64,000 nucleotides of DNA from Nocardioides nitrophenolicus (GTDB lineage Bacteria > Actinomycetota > Actinomycetes > Propionibacteriales > Nocardioidaceae). The DNA is taken from assembly GCF_016907515.1 (NCBI RefSeq), contig NZ_JAFBBY010000001.1, forward strand, positions 5,146,001 to 5,210,000, written 5' to 3'. Positions 33,907 through 43,125 of this stretch are shown here, piece after piece (within the stretch, counting starts at the first letter, position 1; the number at the start of each line of letters is the position of its first letter). The translations under genes were made by a program, and so were the position numbers. The notes below the pieces were generated by a model that was given only the letters and a program-made list of their open reading frames with translations, did not search any database and had not been told where the DNA came from.

Positions 33907-35307
33907 TCAGATGGCTGCAGGCGCGCCGACGTCATCGCGGACGTCGTACCTCCCCGCGTACACCTCGCCGACCAGAGTCCCGTCACCCATGCGCACCGGC
34001 TCGACCGCGGTCGTGCCGTACCGAGACACGACCCGGAGCAGACCGTGCGGTGTCTCCCACCGGTAGGCACCCAACCCGAGCTGACGGGTGCGGTAGGGGA
34101 GATGCGTCTTGGCCCGGTGATGTCGGCGGGTGAGTGGGGCGTCGTTGAGGTCGCCGGTCTGGCCGGGAGGTCCGTCCTTGTCGTACGGCGTGACGTGGTC
34201 GTGGTCGAGACGGCGGGTGCGGGAGGTGGAGTGGGGGAAGACGTCGCCGCCGGTGCGCAGGTGGGTGCGCTCCTTGCAGGCCGCGGGGTGTTCGTAGGCG
34301 TCGACGGAGGCGCCGGCGTTGAGGTCGATGACGGGGCGCAGGGCGACGGAGCGGTGGCGGAGCAGGGCGGCGACCTGCTCGAGCAGCATCGGTCCCAGGT
34401 CCTCCACCCGGGCGACGCCGGTGGCGAAGCCGGCGAGCACGGCGGCGTCGAGGTGGACGTAGAGCGTGGCCTTGCGCGGAGCGCGGGTGGGAGCAGGAGC
34501 GGGGGGCGCCTCGGGCTCCCGAAGGCCTTCGAGGAAGCGGACGGCGGCATAGGGATCGGCGAGCAGCTCGACCGCGTGGGCGCGGAACTGGTCCATGGTC
34601 GGGACGTCGTCCTCGGCGTCGGGGACGTGCTGGTCGGCCAGGGCCCGCGCGACCTCGTCGACGCTGGTGGTGAACTCGACGGCTCCTGCGGTCGGGAGCC
34701 GGAGGGTGATCGGCTGGACGCCCGCCTGGCCGTCGATGTCGACGACCGCGTCGCCGGGGCGGCGCCGGCGGGCGAAGACGCCGATGCGGGCCTCCTCGGC
34801 GGCGATGCGCTCACGGTGGGCCGCGGGATCGGCCTCGATGACACGTGCCTCGGCGAGCTCGATCAGCTTGCCCGGTGTCAGGTCGCGGGCGGCGGCGACG
34901 GAGATGTCGACGATCTCCACGGCCGCGCGGGAGAGCTTGCGCGAGAGGTCGGCGATCTTGCGGGCGACCCACACCTCGACGTCGAGGCGCTGCACGCGCT
35001 CCCACAGCCGGGGGAGGCGGTGGCGCAGGTCGAGGGCTGCCGCGGCCCGGTGGGAGGTGGCGATCCACCCGGCGTGGCTGGCGACGGCGAACTCGGCCAG
35101 GCACAGCTCGGAGGTCTCCGGCGTGCCCTCGCCGCCGAGGCGCACGAGCCGGTCGCCACCCGGCCGGCCCTGCGGGTCGACAGAGTGCAGGTCGCACCAG
35201 GCCAGCAGGCGCAGCAGCCCGTCGACCTCGGCCTGCCGCTTGAGGCGCACGCCGGACTCCTCGGCGGCGAGCAGCTCCGCCGCGCTGAGGTCTCCGAGGG
35301 TCGTCAC
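33907..35307 (-). CDS. 13E12/DUF222-type HNH endonuclease family protein
   Basis: A 466-residue protein with an N-terminal DUF222 helical domain (VWVARKIADLSRKLSRAAVEIVD, RVIEADPAAHRERI) and a C-terminal HNH-like region: CKERTHLRTGGD, RRLDHDHVTPYDKDGPPGQTGDLNDAPLTRRHHRAKTH in blocks. This is the mycobacterial 13E12-repeat family, spread in many copies across actinobacteria and probably mobile. It starts with GTG 35307. A perfect SOS box stands 14 bases upstream, so expression should rise on DNA damage. Confidence 0.88.
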   Translation of the reverse strand: MTTLGDLSAAELLAAEESGVRLKRQAEVDGLLRLLAWCDLHSVDPQGRPGGDRLVRLGGEGTPETSELCLAEFAVASHAGWIATSHRAAAALDLRHRLPRLWERVQRLDVEVWVARKIADLSRKLSRAAVEIVDISVAAARDLTPGKLIELAEARVIEADPAAHRERIAAEEARIGVFARRRRPGDAVVDIDGQAGVQPITLRLPTAGAVEFTTSVDEVARALADQHVPDAEDDVPTMDQFRAHAVELLADPYAAVRFLEGLREPEAPPAPAPTRAPRKATLYVHLDAAVLAGFATGVARVEDLGPMLLEQVAALLRHRSVALRPVIDLNAGASVDAYEHPAACKERTHLRTGGDVFPHSTSRTRRLDHDHVTPYDKDGPPGQTGDLNDAPLTRRHHRAKTHLPYRTRQLGLGAYRWETPHGLLRVVSRYGTTAVEPVRMGDGTLVGEVYAGRYDVRDDVGAPAAI

Positions 35308-35320
35308 AAGGCCAAATTAG

Positions 35321-35336
35321 TCGAACACCTGTTCGA
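35321..35336. promoter_or_regulatory. SOS (LexA) box upstream of DUF222/HNH gene
   Basis: TCGAACACCTGTTCGA matches the actinobacterial LexA consensus TCGAAC-N4-GTTCGA at all 12 fixed positions. It is 14 bases before the GTG at 35307. Confidence 0.82.
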
Positions 35337-35347
35337 ACTCAACCAGA

Positions 35348-36328
35348 TCACGAGGACTGTGGAGAACCCAATCGCTCCCGCCCGTGCGGAGCGTGCCAGC
35401 CCGACTCGTCCGGCCCCTTCGGCACGATCCCGGTCGGATTGATGTCCTCGTGCACGACGTAGTAGTGCAGCTTGATCTGGTCGAAGTCGATCGAATCGCC
35501 GAACCCGGGCGTCTGGAACAGGTCGCGTGCGTAGGCCCACAGGACCGGCATCTCGGTGAGCCTGTTCCGGTTGCACTTGAAGTGGCCGTGGTAGACGGCG
35601 TCGAAGCGGGCGAGCGTGGTGAACAGGCGCACGTCGGCCTCGGTGATCCGCTCGCCCATCAGGTAGCGGCGGTCGGTGAGCCGCTCCTCGAGCCAGTCCA
35701 GGGCCGACCACAGCCGGTCGTACGCCGCGTCGTAGGCATCCTGGGAGCCGGCGAACCCGCAGCGATAGACGCCGTTGTTGACCTCGGTGAAGATCCGCTC
35801 CATGACCTGGTCCATCTCCTCGCGGCACTCCTCGGGCCACAGGTCCGGCGCGTCCGGGCGGTGGTGGTCGCGCCACTCGAAGAAGAGGTCGTGGGTGATC
35901 GAGGGGAAGTCGTTGGTCACCAGCGCCCGGGTCGGTACGTCGACCAGCGCCGGGACCGTGATGCCGCGGTCGTACGCCGGGTCCCGGGCGAGGTAGGCCT
36001 GCTGCAGTCGCTCGTAGCGCAGCACCGGGTCGACCCCGCCGGGGTCGAGGTCGAAGGTCCAGCTGCGCTCGTCGTGGGTGGGGCCGGCGAGCCCCATCGA
36101 GACGACGTCCTCCAGGCCGAGCAGGGAGCGCACGATGATCGCCCGGTTCGCCCACGGGCAGGCCCGGGCGGCGACCAGTCGGTAGCGCCCGGGCTGGACC
36201 GGCCAGGTCGGCACGTCGAGCTCGCCCACGTACGGGTCCTGGCTGCGTCCCGGCTCGCGGGTGACCCGGTCGGAGACGTACCTCATGTCCCGCTCGAAGG
36301 AGGTGCCCTCCGCGGCGTACGCCGCCAC
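35348..36328 (-). CDS. Glutathione S-transferase family protein, glutathionyl-hydroquinone-reductase type
   Basis: A 326-residue protein of the Xi-class GST/YqjG family. The catalytic Cys57 is in AARACPWANRA, close to the family CPWA motif. Other family blocks are TVPALVD, NDFPSI and YRCGFAGSQDAYDAAYDRL. Known members reduce thiol-hydroquinone conjugates. Actinobacteria lack glutathione, so mycothiol is the likely thiol. It starts with GTG 36328, eight bases after the next upstream gene ends. Confidence 0.9.
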   Translation of the reverse strand: MAAYAAEGTSFERDMRYVSDRVTREPGRSQDPYVGELDVPTWPVQPGRYRLVAARACPWANRAIIVRSLLGLEDVVSMGLAGPTHDERSWTFDLDPGGVDPVLRYERLQQAYLARDPAYDRGITVPALVDVPTRALVTNDFPSITHDLFFEWRDHHRPDAPDLWPEECREEMDQVMERIFTEVNNGVYRCGFAGSQDAYDAAYDRLWSALDWLEERLTDRRYLMGERITEADVRLFTTLARFDAVYHGHFKCNRNRLTEMPVLWAYARDLFQTPGFGDSIDFDQIKLHYYVVHEDINPTGIVPKGPDESGWHAPHGRERLGSPQSS

Positions 36329-36336
36329 GTCGCGGC

Positions 36337-36660
36337 TCAGTCCTTCTTCACGGCGTCGGCGATGTCGGCGGGAGTCACGTCCACGTGGTCGGGGTCGGCC
36401 TGTGCGTCGATGCCGGTGACGGGCGGCGGGGCAGGCTCCTTGCGGGGCTTGGCGACCGGCGCCGGGTCGAGGCCGAGCTCCTCGGTCACGTTGACCGGCT
36501 CGTCGGGCGAGATCGTGAGAGACGGCTCGGCATCAGCGCCGCGTGCCCGGCGGATGGCCCCCTGGGCGAGGCCCACCGCCGCTCCGGCCACGGCTGCCGG
36601 TGCCTTGGCGGCGGTGCCGACGACGCGCTTGATGGTGTCGATCGGGGCGAGGTGGGTCAC
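36337..36660 (-). CDS. Small hypothetical protein, Ala/Pro-rich
   Basis: A 107-residue protein with an amphipathic Ala-rich N-terminal half (TIKRVVGTAAKAPAAVAGAAVGLAQGAIRRARG) and an acidic, Pro-rich C-terminal half. The N-terminal segment could associate with a membrane. No family recognised. GTG 36660 is preceded by GGAGGAGCCTCCC, a good ribosome-binding site. It is probably co-transcribed with the GST-family gene. Confidence 0.6.
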   Translation of the reverse strand: MTHLAPIDTIKRVVGTAAKAPAAVAGAAVGLAQGAIRRARGADAEPSLTISPDEPVNVTEELGLDPAPVAKPRKEPAPPPVTGIDAQADPDHVDVTPADIADAVKKD

Positions 36661-36835
36661 GGGAGGCTCCTCCGCTGGTCGGGTCTCGGGACGTCCGCCC
36701 AGTACCCGGTGGCGCCGACGGCACTCACGCCGCCCTCGTGACCGAGCCTGCCTGCGCCCGGGTCGACCCCCTGTGTGATGCTTTTCGTTCGCACCTAGCG
36801 GGCCAGACCACGACGACGGACACCGGGGGACAGGG

Positions 36836-38344
36836 TTGAGCGACATCGCCGCCGAGTTGGCGCGCGTCAAGGGCGCCTTCGCGCAGCCGACGCTGACCCT
36901 GCTCCACCAGCGGCAGGCGCCGGTCGTGATCACGATCTTCCGGGCAGCCTTCGGGCGCAACAACCGGCCGATCCCGACGGCGCGGCTGCACACCCAGGTC
37001 GAGGAGCACCTCGCCGAGATCCGCAACGCGGGCGACGCCGACCTGCCGACGGGCAGCGGGCGCGACATCTGCCAGCGCTGGATGAGGGGGCAGTGGCTGG
37101 TGCGCTCGCTCGACGAGCAGGGCAACGAGGTCTACTCGCTGACCTCCCACGCCCAGCAGGCCCTGGAGCTGGTCAAGAACCTCGCGCGGGACCGGGCCAC
37201 GCTGAGCGAGCACCGGATCGCGACCATCCTGAGCACCGTACGCCGGTTCAACTCCGAGGCGAACCCCGACCGCAGCGCCCGGGTCACCCTGCTCAACGAC
37301 GAGATCGCGCGGCTCAAGGTGGAGCGCGACCGGCTGGTCGACGGGGCCGAGATGGTGAGCGCGACCGAGGACTACATGCTCGAGGGGTTCACCGAGCTGC
37401 TCTCGCTGATCTCCGCCCTCCCCAGCGACTTCGCGCGGGTCGAGGAGCGGTTCGCGACCATCCGCGGCGAGATCCTGGCGGCCTTCCGGGCCGAGGACCG
37501 GCCGGCGGGCGAGGTGATCGACGACTACCTGGCCCGGGCCGACGCGCTGATCACGGCGACCCAGGAGGGCCGGGCGTTCGAGGGGGCGTTCGCGCTGCTG
37601 CGCGACGACGGCCTGGTGACCCAGCTGCGCGAGGACCTGAACGCGCTGCTGGAGCACCCGCTCTCGCCGGGGATCCTCGGTGAGGCCGACCGCGCCGAGC
37701 TGCGGGGCACGGTCAAGTTGGTGCGCGACGGCCTCGACCGGGTGCTGGCCCAGCGCAGCCGGGTGACGGCGACGCTGAAGGAGTACATCGTCTCCCACGA
37801 CGCCGCCCGCGACCGCGAGCTGGAGCAGACCCTGCGCCAGGTCGAGTCCGAGCTGATGACCTGGATGTCGACGACCGGCCCGCGGGCCACCCACGAGGTG
37901 TCCCTGCTCCCGAGCCGGGTCAGCGTCGACCACCTGCGCGAGCGCTTCCACGACCCGGCCGACGACGTGCTGCCGGACCCGATCACCGCGGCCGACCCGG
38001 CCGAGGCGCCGACCCTGTCGCTGGAGGAGCTGATGGCCCAGGGCGGTCCCCAGCTGGGCTCGTTGCGCCAGCGCCTCGACGACGCGCTGCGCGACCTGCT
38101 GCCCGCGGGCTCGCTGGGCGAGCTCTTCGACGCGCTGGAGCCGTCGCTGCGCCGGCCCGTGGAGATCTTCGGGCTGCTCCACCTGGCGGCCGACCGCGAG
38201 TGGACGACCGAGGACGTCGTCGAGGAGTTCGCCGCCGTGCGCCCCGACGGCTCGCGGCGCACCTTCGCGGTGCCGCGCACCCCGCTTCCCGACCCCGATC
38301 TGGCCCCCGGCCGCGAGCACGACCGAGAGGAGTCCCGCCGGTGA
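36836..38344 (+). CDS. jetA: JetA/MksF-like kleisin subunit (DUF3375)
   Basis: A 502-residue DUF3375 protein, the kleisin (MukF/MksF-like) of Wadjet or Mks condensins. An N-terminal winged-helix region (FRAAFGRNNRPIPTARLHTQVEEHL) is followed by long helices and coiled coil (about 130-330, RVTLLNDEIARLKVERDRLVDGAEM) and a C-terminal winged domain. It would bridge the heads of JetC and recruit JetB. The start is TTG 36836 after GGGGGACAGGG. It is first in the operon; its stop overlaps the jetB GTG. Confidence in family is high, but whether the complex is defensive or chromosomal is open. Confidence 0.9.
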   Translation: MSDIAAELARVKGAFAQPTLTLLHQRQAPVVITIFRAAFGRNNRPIPTARLHTQVEEHLAEIRNAGDADLPTGSGRDICQRWMRGQWLVRSLDEQGNEVYSLTSHAQQALELVKNLARDRATLSEHRIATILSTVRRFNSEANPDRSARVTLLNDEIARLKVERDRLVDGAEMVSATEDYMLEGFTELLSLISALPSDFARVEERFATIRGEILAAFRAEDRPAGEVIDDYLARADALITATQEGRAFEGAFALLRDDGLVTQLREDLNALLEHPLSPGILGEADRAELRGTVKLVRDGLDRVLAQRSRVTATLKEYIVSHDAARDRELEQTLRQVESELMTWMSTTGPRATHEVSLLPSRVSVDHLRERFHDPADDVLPDPITAADPAEAPTLSLEELMAQGGPQLGSLRQRLDDALRDLLPAGSLGELFDALEPSLRRPVEIFGLLHLAADREWTTEDVVEEFAAVRPDGSRRTFAVPRTPLPDPDLAPGREHDREESRR

Positions 38345-39054
38345 GCGTCGAGCTGGACGAGCAGACCGCGGAGACCAACGACTTCGACGACCTCGACGAG
38401 GTCGCCGACGAGACGTCGGTCTCCCTGTTCGAGGGCGACGAGGGCGGCCTCGAGTACGCCCAGCGGCACGCGCTGGTCACCCTGCTCAAGCAGCGGTTCA
38501 TCAGTGCCCGCACCCATCCGCGCGACTGGCAGGTCCTCGTCGAGAACGAGCGGGTGATCCGCTCGCGCCTCAACGACCTGTTCCTCGACCTGCAGGTCGA
38601 CCCGACCCGCGAGGTCGCCTGGAAGCGGCAGGCCACGTCCGAGACGGCGAGCCGGTTCCCGACCCTGCTCCACGACACCGCCTGGTCGCGCGAGGAGACC
38701 CTGGTGCTGGTCCACCTGCGCGACCGGCTGCGTGCGGGCCTGGCCAGCGGCGACGCCCGGGTCTACATCGACCGCGAGGACATCGTCGAGTACGTCGCCA
38801 GCTTCCGCCCCGCGCACGCCACCGACGAGGCGGGCGACGAGAAGCGGGCCCGCAACGCCGTCACGAGCATCATCAAGGCGGGCCTGCTCATCGGGTCCGC
38901 GTCCGAGGACCGCTACGAGATCAGCGAGGCCGTCGAGCCGCTGCTCCCGCTCGAGCTGCTCCAGGAGCTGCTGGAGGCGCTGCAGCGTGCCAACGGCTCC
39001 GAGGCGGAGCCGGAGCCCGAGGACGACGACCTGTTCGAGGAGGAGGACGCCTGA
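38341..39054 (+). CDS. jetB: JetB/MksE-like subunit (DUF4194)
   Basis: A 237-residue DUF4194 protein, the MukE/MksE-like partner of the kleisin. An acidic N-terminus of about 40 residues is followed by two winged-helix-type regions (YAQRHALVTLLKQRFISARTHP, then ETLVLVHLRDRLRAGLASGDARVYIDREDIVEYV) and an acidic C-terminal tail. GTG 38341 overlaps the jetA stop and the end overlaps the jetC ATG by one base, so the three subunits are translationally coupled. Confidence 0.9.
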   Translation: MSVELDEQTAETNDFDDLDEVADETSVSLFEGDEGGLEYAQRHALVTLLKQRFISARTHPRDWQVLVENERVIRSRLNDLFLDLQVDPTREVAWKRQATSETASRFPTLLHDTAWSREETLVLVHLRDRLRAGLASGDARVYIDREDIVEYVASFRPAHATDEAGDEKRARNAVTSIIKAGLLIGSASEDRYEISEAVEPLLPLELLQELLEALQRANGSEAEPEPEDDDLFEEEDA

Positions 39055-42000
39055 TGTCCGTCGACGAGATGGAGCAGGTCGAGGGCACCGACGGGCTGTT
39101 CGACAAGGAGGTCGTGGCGACGCCCGCCGACGACACCGTCCAGTGGCGCGCGGCGCTGCTGCAGCTGGTCAACTGGGGCGGCTTCGGCGGCCTGACCACC
39201 GTCCCGCTGCGCGGCGACGCGACGATGATCTCGGGCGCCTCGGGCGTCGGCAAGAGCACCATCCTCGACGCCTACACCGCGCTGATGATGCCGTCCGACA
39301 CCAAGTTCAACGGCGCCTCCAACGACGCCGTCGCGGGCCGGGCCCGCAGCGCCGGCCAGCGCAACCTGCTGTCCTACCTGCGCGGCGCGGTCGACGTGGT
39401 CGACAACCCGAAGACCGGGCGGCCCGAGGAGAAGCTGCTGCGCGGCAAGGGCTCCGACACCTGGGGCGCGGTCGCGATGACCTTCGTCAACGACCAGGGC
39501 GGCCGGTTCACGGCCGTGCGCACCTACTACGTCCCGCGCCGCGCGGCGCGCTCCGGCGAGGTGCAGATGCAGCTCGCCACCCACGAGGGAGCGCTGTCGT
39601 TGGAGACGCTGGAGGTCGCCGTACCCGAGCGCTTCCACGCCAACACCCTCAAGAAGCTGTTCCCCGGCATCCGCGTGCACCGCACGTACGCCGAGTTCGC
39701 GGCCGTGCTGCACGCCCGGCTCGGCATCGGCGCCAACGGCGACGGCTCCAAGGCGCTGCGCCTGCTCGCCCGGATCCAGGCCGGCAACCAGGTGCGCAGC
39801 GTCGACGAGCTCTACAAGGACATGGTCCTCGAGCGGCCGGCGACCTATGCCGCGGCGGACCGGGCGATCGAGCACTTCGACGACCTCGACGCGTCCTACG
39901 CCGCGATGCGCACCGAGGAGCAGAAGCTCGAGCTGCTCGAACCGATCACCGACCTCCACGAGCGCCGGGTCGCCGCGACCCAGCGGCTCGCCGAGCTCGA
40001 CTCGTACGGCGTCACGCTGTCCGGCGACACCCCGCTGCGGCTGTGGCTGCTGCGCACCCACCTGCGCCTGATCGAGGCCGCCGTCGCCGGCAACCGCGAC
40101 TCGCGGCAGGGCACGGTCGAGGCGCTCACGGCGACCCGCTCGGCCGAGACCACGCTCGCCGGCGACCTCGAGGCGGCCAAGGAGGCGCACCGCGCCGCCG
40201 GCGGCGGCGACCTGCAGGCCCTGGCCGCGCAGGCCGAGCACGAGCGGGTGATCCGCGCGGAGCGCGCCAACCGCCTCTCCGAGCTCGAGGAGCGGGTCTA
40301 CCCCCTGGTCGGGCTCACCGACGCCGACGCCCCCGACCTGGAGTCCGCGCTCGACTCGTCGACCGCCTTCGCCGAGCTCCAGCTGCTGGCCCGCAAGCGG
40401 CTCACCGCCGGGGAGGCCGAGCAGGCCACGCTGCGCGCCGAGCGCGACCGGGTGCGCGACGGCCTGGTGCCGCTGAAGAACGAGCAGGCCGTGCTCAAGC
40501 GCGAGCGGGCCTCGATGGAGAACCGCAACGGCCGGGTGCCGTCGTACCTCCACGACCTGCGGGCCGCCGTCGCCGAGGCGAGCGGGCTGTCCGTGGAGGA
40601 GCTGCCCTTCGTCGCCGAGCTGATCGACCTCGCTCCCGAGGAGGCCCGCTGGCGCACGGCGATCGAGACCGTCCTCGGCGGCACCGCCCGGATGATGCTG
40701 GTCCCGATCGGCCGGCTCGCGGAGTTCTCCGGCGCCATCGACGGCCTCCGGCTGCCCGGCCGGCTGACCTTCCAGGGCGTCGAGCTCGACCTGCCCGAGA
40801 CCGGCCCCGCCGACCCCGAGCGGGTCGCCGGCAAGCTGCTGTTCAAGGACTCCCCGTTCTCCGGCTGGGTCCAGCAGCACGTCCAGGAGCCGTCCCGCAA
40901 CGCCTACTGCGTCGAGAGCGCGGCCGAGCTCGACGGTCCCGGCTTCCGGGTGACCGCTGCCGGCCAGACCCGCAACGGCGACCGCGGCACCCACGGCCGC
41001 GGCGACCACCGCAACATCATCGGCTTCTCCAACGAGGACGCGATCGCCGAGATCGACGGCCAGCTCGAGGAGCTCGAGCGCCGGATGGAGCAGGTCGACG
41101 CCCAGCTCGCCGACCTCGACCGCCGGGGCCGGCTGCTGGAGCAGCAGCGCAAGGCGTACGACGCCATCGCCATGGTCCGCTTCGACGACGTCGACGTCGC
41201 GGGCAGCGACCGGCGGATCGCCGAGCTGGAGCAGCGCCGCACCGACATCCTCACCTCCGACGACCAGCTCAAGGTGCTCCAGGCCCAGATCGACGAGCTG
41301 GTCCACCGGCTCGACGACGCGCGCCAGGAGCGGTTCGCACTGGAGCAGAAGCAGCGCGAGCTCAACTCCGGCCACAGCGAGCTGGTCGACTCCGAGGACC
41401 TGGTCAAGGACCGGCTCGAGGCGATGGAGCGCAGCGGACTGGTCGAGCTGAGCGAGGAGCAGGAGGCCGCGCTGGCCGCCGACTTCGCCGCGGCCGCCGC
41501 CCCGGCCGACCCCGACGACCTCGACCGGTTCGCCGACAACTCCCACCGGCTGGGGGAGCGGCTGCGCACCGCCGTCGCCGACGCCGACGCCGAGATCCGC
41601 CGCTGCGACGACGACCTGGCGCTGATCTTCAAGCACTACAAGTTCCAGTGGGACTCGCCCAACCTCGGCGCCACCGCCGACTCGTACGCCGACTACGCCC
41701 GGATCCTCGACGACATCCGCGGCACCGGCCTCGCCGAGCGCCGCGCCGAGTGGCGGCGCCGGCTCACCGAGTGGAGCGGCCAGGACCTGGTCCCGCTGCT
41801 CGGCGCGATGTCGTCCTCGGTGGAGGAGATCGAGGACCGGCTGGAGCCGATCAACGCGATCCTGCGCCGCCTGGAGTTCGGTGGCTCCTCCGGCGACCGG
41901 CTCCGGATCCGGCTGCGCCGGCTCGCCCCCGCCCACGTCCAGGTCTTCCTCAAGGACCTGCGCACGCTGTCCTCCGGCGCCAGCGGTGAGCTCGACGAGG

Positions 42001-42521
42001 CCGGGCTGGAGAAGCGGTTCACCGACCTGAGCCGGTTCATGCAGCAGCTGCGCAAGCCGGCCCAGTCCGGCGACGGCACGGCCGTGGCCACCGACCGCGA
42101 CCGCCTGCTCGACGTACGCCGGCACGTCGAGATCAGCGCCGAGCGCTACGACCACCTCACCGGCGAGCTCCGCGCGACCTACCGCACGCTGGGGGAGAAG
42201 TCCGGTGGCGAGAGCCAGGAGCTGGTCGCGTTCATCGTCGGCTCCGCGCTGCGCTTCCGGCTGGGCGACGAGATGCGCTCGCGCCCTCGGTTCGCGCCGG
42301 TCTTCCTCGACGAGGGCTTCGTGAAGGCCGACTCCGAGTTCGCGGGCCGCGCCGTGCAGGCGTGGAAGGGGCTCGGGTTCCAGCTGATCATCGGCGTCCC
42401 TCTCGACAAGGTGACCGGCCTGGAGCCCCACATGGACGAGCTGCTGGCGATCACCAAGAACACCACGACCCACCAGTCGTGGATCACGCCGATCACCAAC
42501 GCGGAGCCGAGCGGGGCCTGA
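39054..42521 (+). CDS. jetC: JetC/MksB-like SMC ATPase
   Basis: A 1155-residue SMC-like motor. Walker A is GASGVGKST at residues 61-69. Two long charged coiled-coil runs (about 300-500 and 670-860) flank a hinge-like region near 520-640. The ABC signature SGGESQ is near residue 1050 and Walker B VFLDEG near 1086, so the ATPase is intact. With JetA and JetB it should form a MukBEF/MksBEF-like loop-extruding complex. In complete Wadjet operons the nuclease JetD (MksG) follows directly. Here the next gene is convergent and unrelated, so JetD is absent from this locus. Confidence 0.93.
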   Translation: MSVDEMEQVEGTDGLFDKEVVATPADDTVQWRAALLQLVNWGGFGGLTTVPLRGDATMISGASGVGKSTILDAYTALMMPSDTKFNGASNDAVAGRARSAGQRNLLSYLRGAVDVVDNPKTGRPEEKLLRGKGSDTWGAVAMTFVNDQGGRFTAVRTYYVPRRAARSGEVQMQLATHEGALSLETLEVAVPERFHANTLKKLFPGIRVHRTYAEFAAVLHARLGIGANGDGSKALRLLARIQAGNQVRSVDELYKDMVLERPATYAAADRAIEHFDDLDASYAAMRTEEQKLELLEPITDLHERRVAATQRLAELDSYGVTLSGDTPLRLWLLRTHLRLIEAAVAGNRDSRQGTVEALTATRSAETTLAGDLEAAKEAHRAAGGGDLQALAAQAEHERVIRAERANRLSELEERVYPLVGLTDADAPDLESALDSSTAFAELQLLARKRLTAGEAEQATLRAERDRVRDGLVPLKNEQAVLKRERASMENRNGRVPSYLHDLRAAVAEASGLSVEELPFVAELIDLAPEEARWRTAIETVLGGTARMMLVPIGRLAEFSGAIDGLRLPGRLTFQGVELDLPETGPADPERVAGKLLFKDSPFSGWVQQHVQEPSRNAYCVESAAELDGPGFRVTAAGQTRNGDRGTHGRGDHRNIIGFSNEDAIAEIDGQLEELERRMEQVDAQLADLDRRGRLLEQQRKAYDAIAMVRFDDVDVAGSDRRIAELEQRRTDILTSDDQLKVLQAQIDELVHRLDDARQERFALEQKQRELNSGHSELVDSEDLVKDRLEAMERSGLVELSEEQEAALAADFAAAAAPADPDDLDRFADNSHRLGERLRTAVADADAEIRRCDDDLALIFKHYKFQWDSPNLGATADSYADYARILDDIRGTGLAERRAEWRRRLTEWSGQDLVPLLGAMSSSVEEIEDRLEPINAILRRLEFGGSSGDRLRIRLRRLAPAHVQVFLKDLRTLSSGASGELDEAGLEKRFTDLSRFMQQLRKPAQSGDGTAVATDRDRLLDVRRHVEISAERYDHLTGELRATYRTLGEKSGGESQELVAFIVGSALRFRLGDEMRSRPRFAPVFLDEGFVKADSEFAGRAVQAWKGLGFQLIIGVPLDKVTGLEPHMDELLAITKNTTTHQSWITPITNAEPSGA

Positions 42522-42524
42522 CGC

Positions 42525-43115
42525 TCAGGGCTGCTGGCCGGCCAGGTCGGCGAGGCGCACGCCACTCGGTCCGGTGACGACGAGCCACGCGCCGTCGTCA
42601 CCGGGGCCGGGCCGATGGGCGATCACGGTGCACAGCAGCGGCCGGGTGCCGCACAGCCGGCGGACCACCGCACCGTCGAGGTCGCCGAGGTCGAACGGCT
42701 TGCGGCCGGACACGCCCGGACCGCCCTCGGTGATCGACGTCCCGTCCCAGAGCAGGGTTCTCGGGCCGTCGTCGCCGGGCACGGTGATCACGGCCTGGAG
42801 CTGGAGCAGGATCACCTCCAGCGCCCGGGCGGACCCGGTGTGCTCGACCACCGCCGCGGTCATCGCGTCCGTCGCGGAGGTCGTGAACAGGTCGACGTCA
42901 CCGGTGGTCGAGCTGTGCACCTCGGTGCGGGTGGTGGTGGTCGTCGTCGTGGTCGTCGTCGTCGAGTCGTCGTCGAGCGCGTTCACCGCCAAGGCGGTGA
43001 TCCCGGCGCCCGCGCCGCCGAGCACCACCAGCGCGCCCACGACCAGCAGCCCGATCCGACGACGGACCCGGCGCTGCTCGCCGGCGGGGTCGTAGGGGCG
43101 CCACTGGTCGCTCAT
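42525..43115 (-). CDS. Single-pass membrane protein with poly-Thr linker
   Basis: A 196-residue protein: basic N-terminus, one membrane segment (residues about 20-45, IGLLVVGALVVLGGAGAGITALAV), then DDDS and a run of eleven Thr acting as a spacer, then a roughly 120-residue extracytoplasmic domain containing two Cys (CGTRPLLC). The Thr run is encoded by mixed ACC/ACG triplet repeats and may vary in length. No family recognised. It ends three bases from the convergent jetC stop. Confidence 0.7.
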   Translation of the reverse strand: MSDQWRPYDPAGEQRRVRRRIGLLVVGALVVLGGAGAGITALAVNALDDDSTTTTTTTTTTTRTEVHSSTTGDVDLFTTSATDAMTAAVVEHTGSARALEVILLQLQAVITVPGDDGPRTLLWDGTSITEGGPGVSGRKPFDLGDLDGAVVRRLCGTRPLLCTVIAHRPGPGDDGAWLVVTGPSGVRLADLAGQQP

Positions 43116-43125
43116 GGCCCTGATC

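Noticed and set aside
38913..42473. A 1186-codon open frame antisense to jetC
   Set aside because: Its sequence is Leu/Gly/Val-rich and repetitive with no recognisable domain, and it mirrors the SMC gene, whose motifs are intact on the plus strand.
36836..42521. A complete Wadjet (JetABCD) plasmid-defence system
   Set aside because: No jetD/toprim nuclease gene is present before or after the operon in this window, so only a JetABC/MksBEF-like condensin can be supported.
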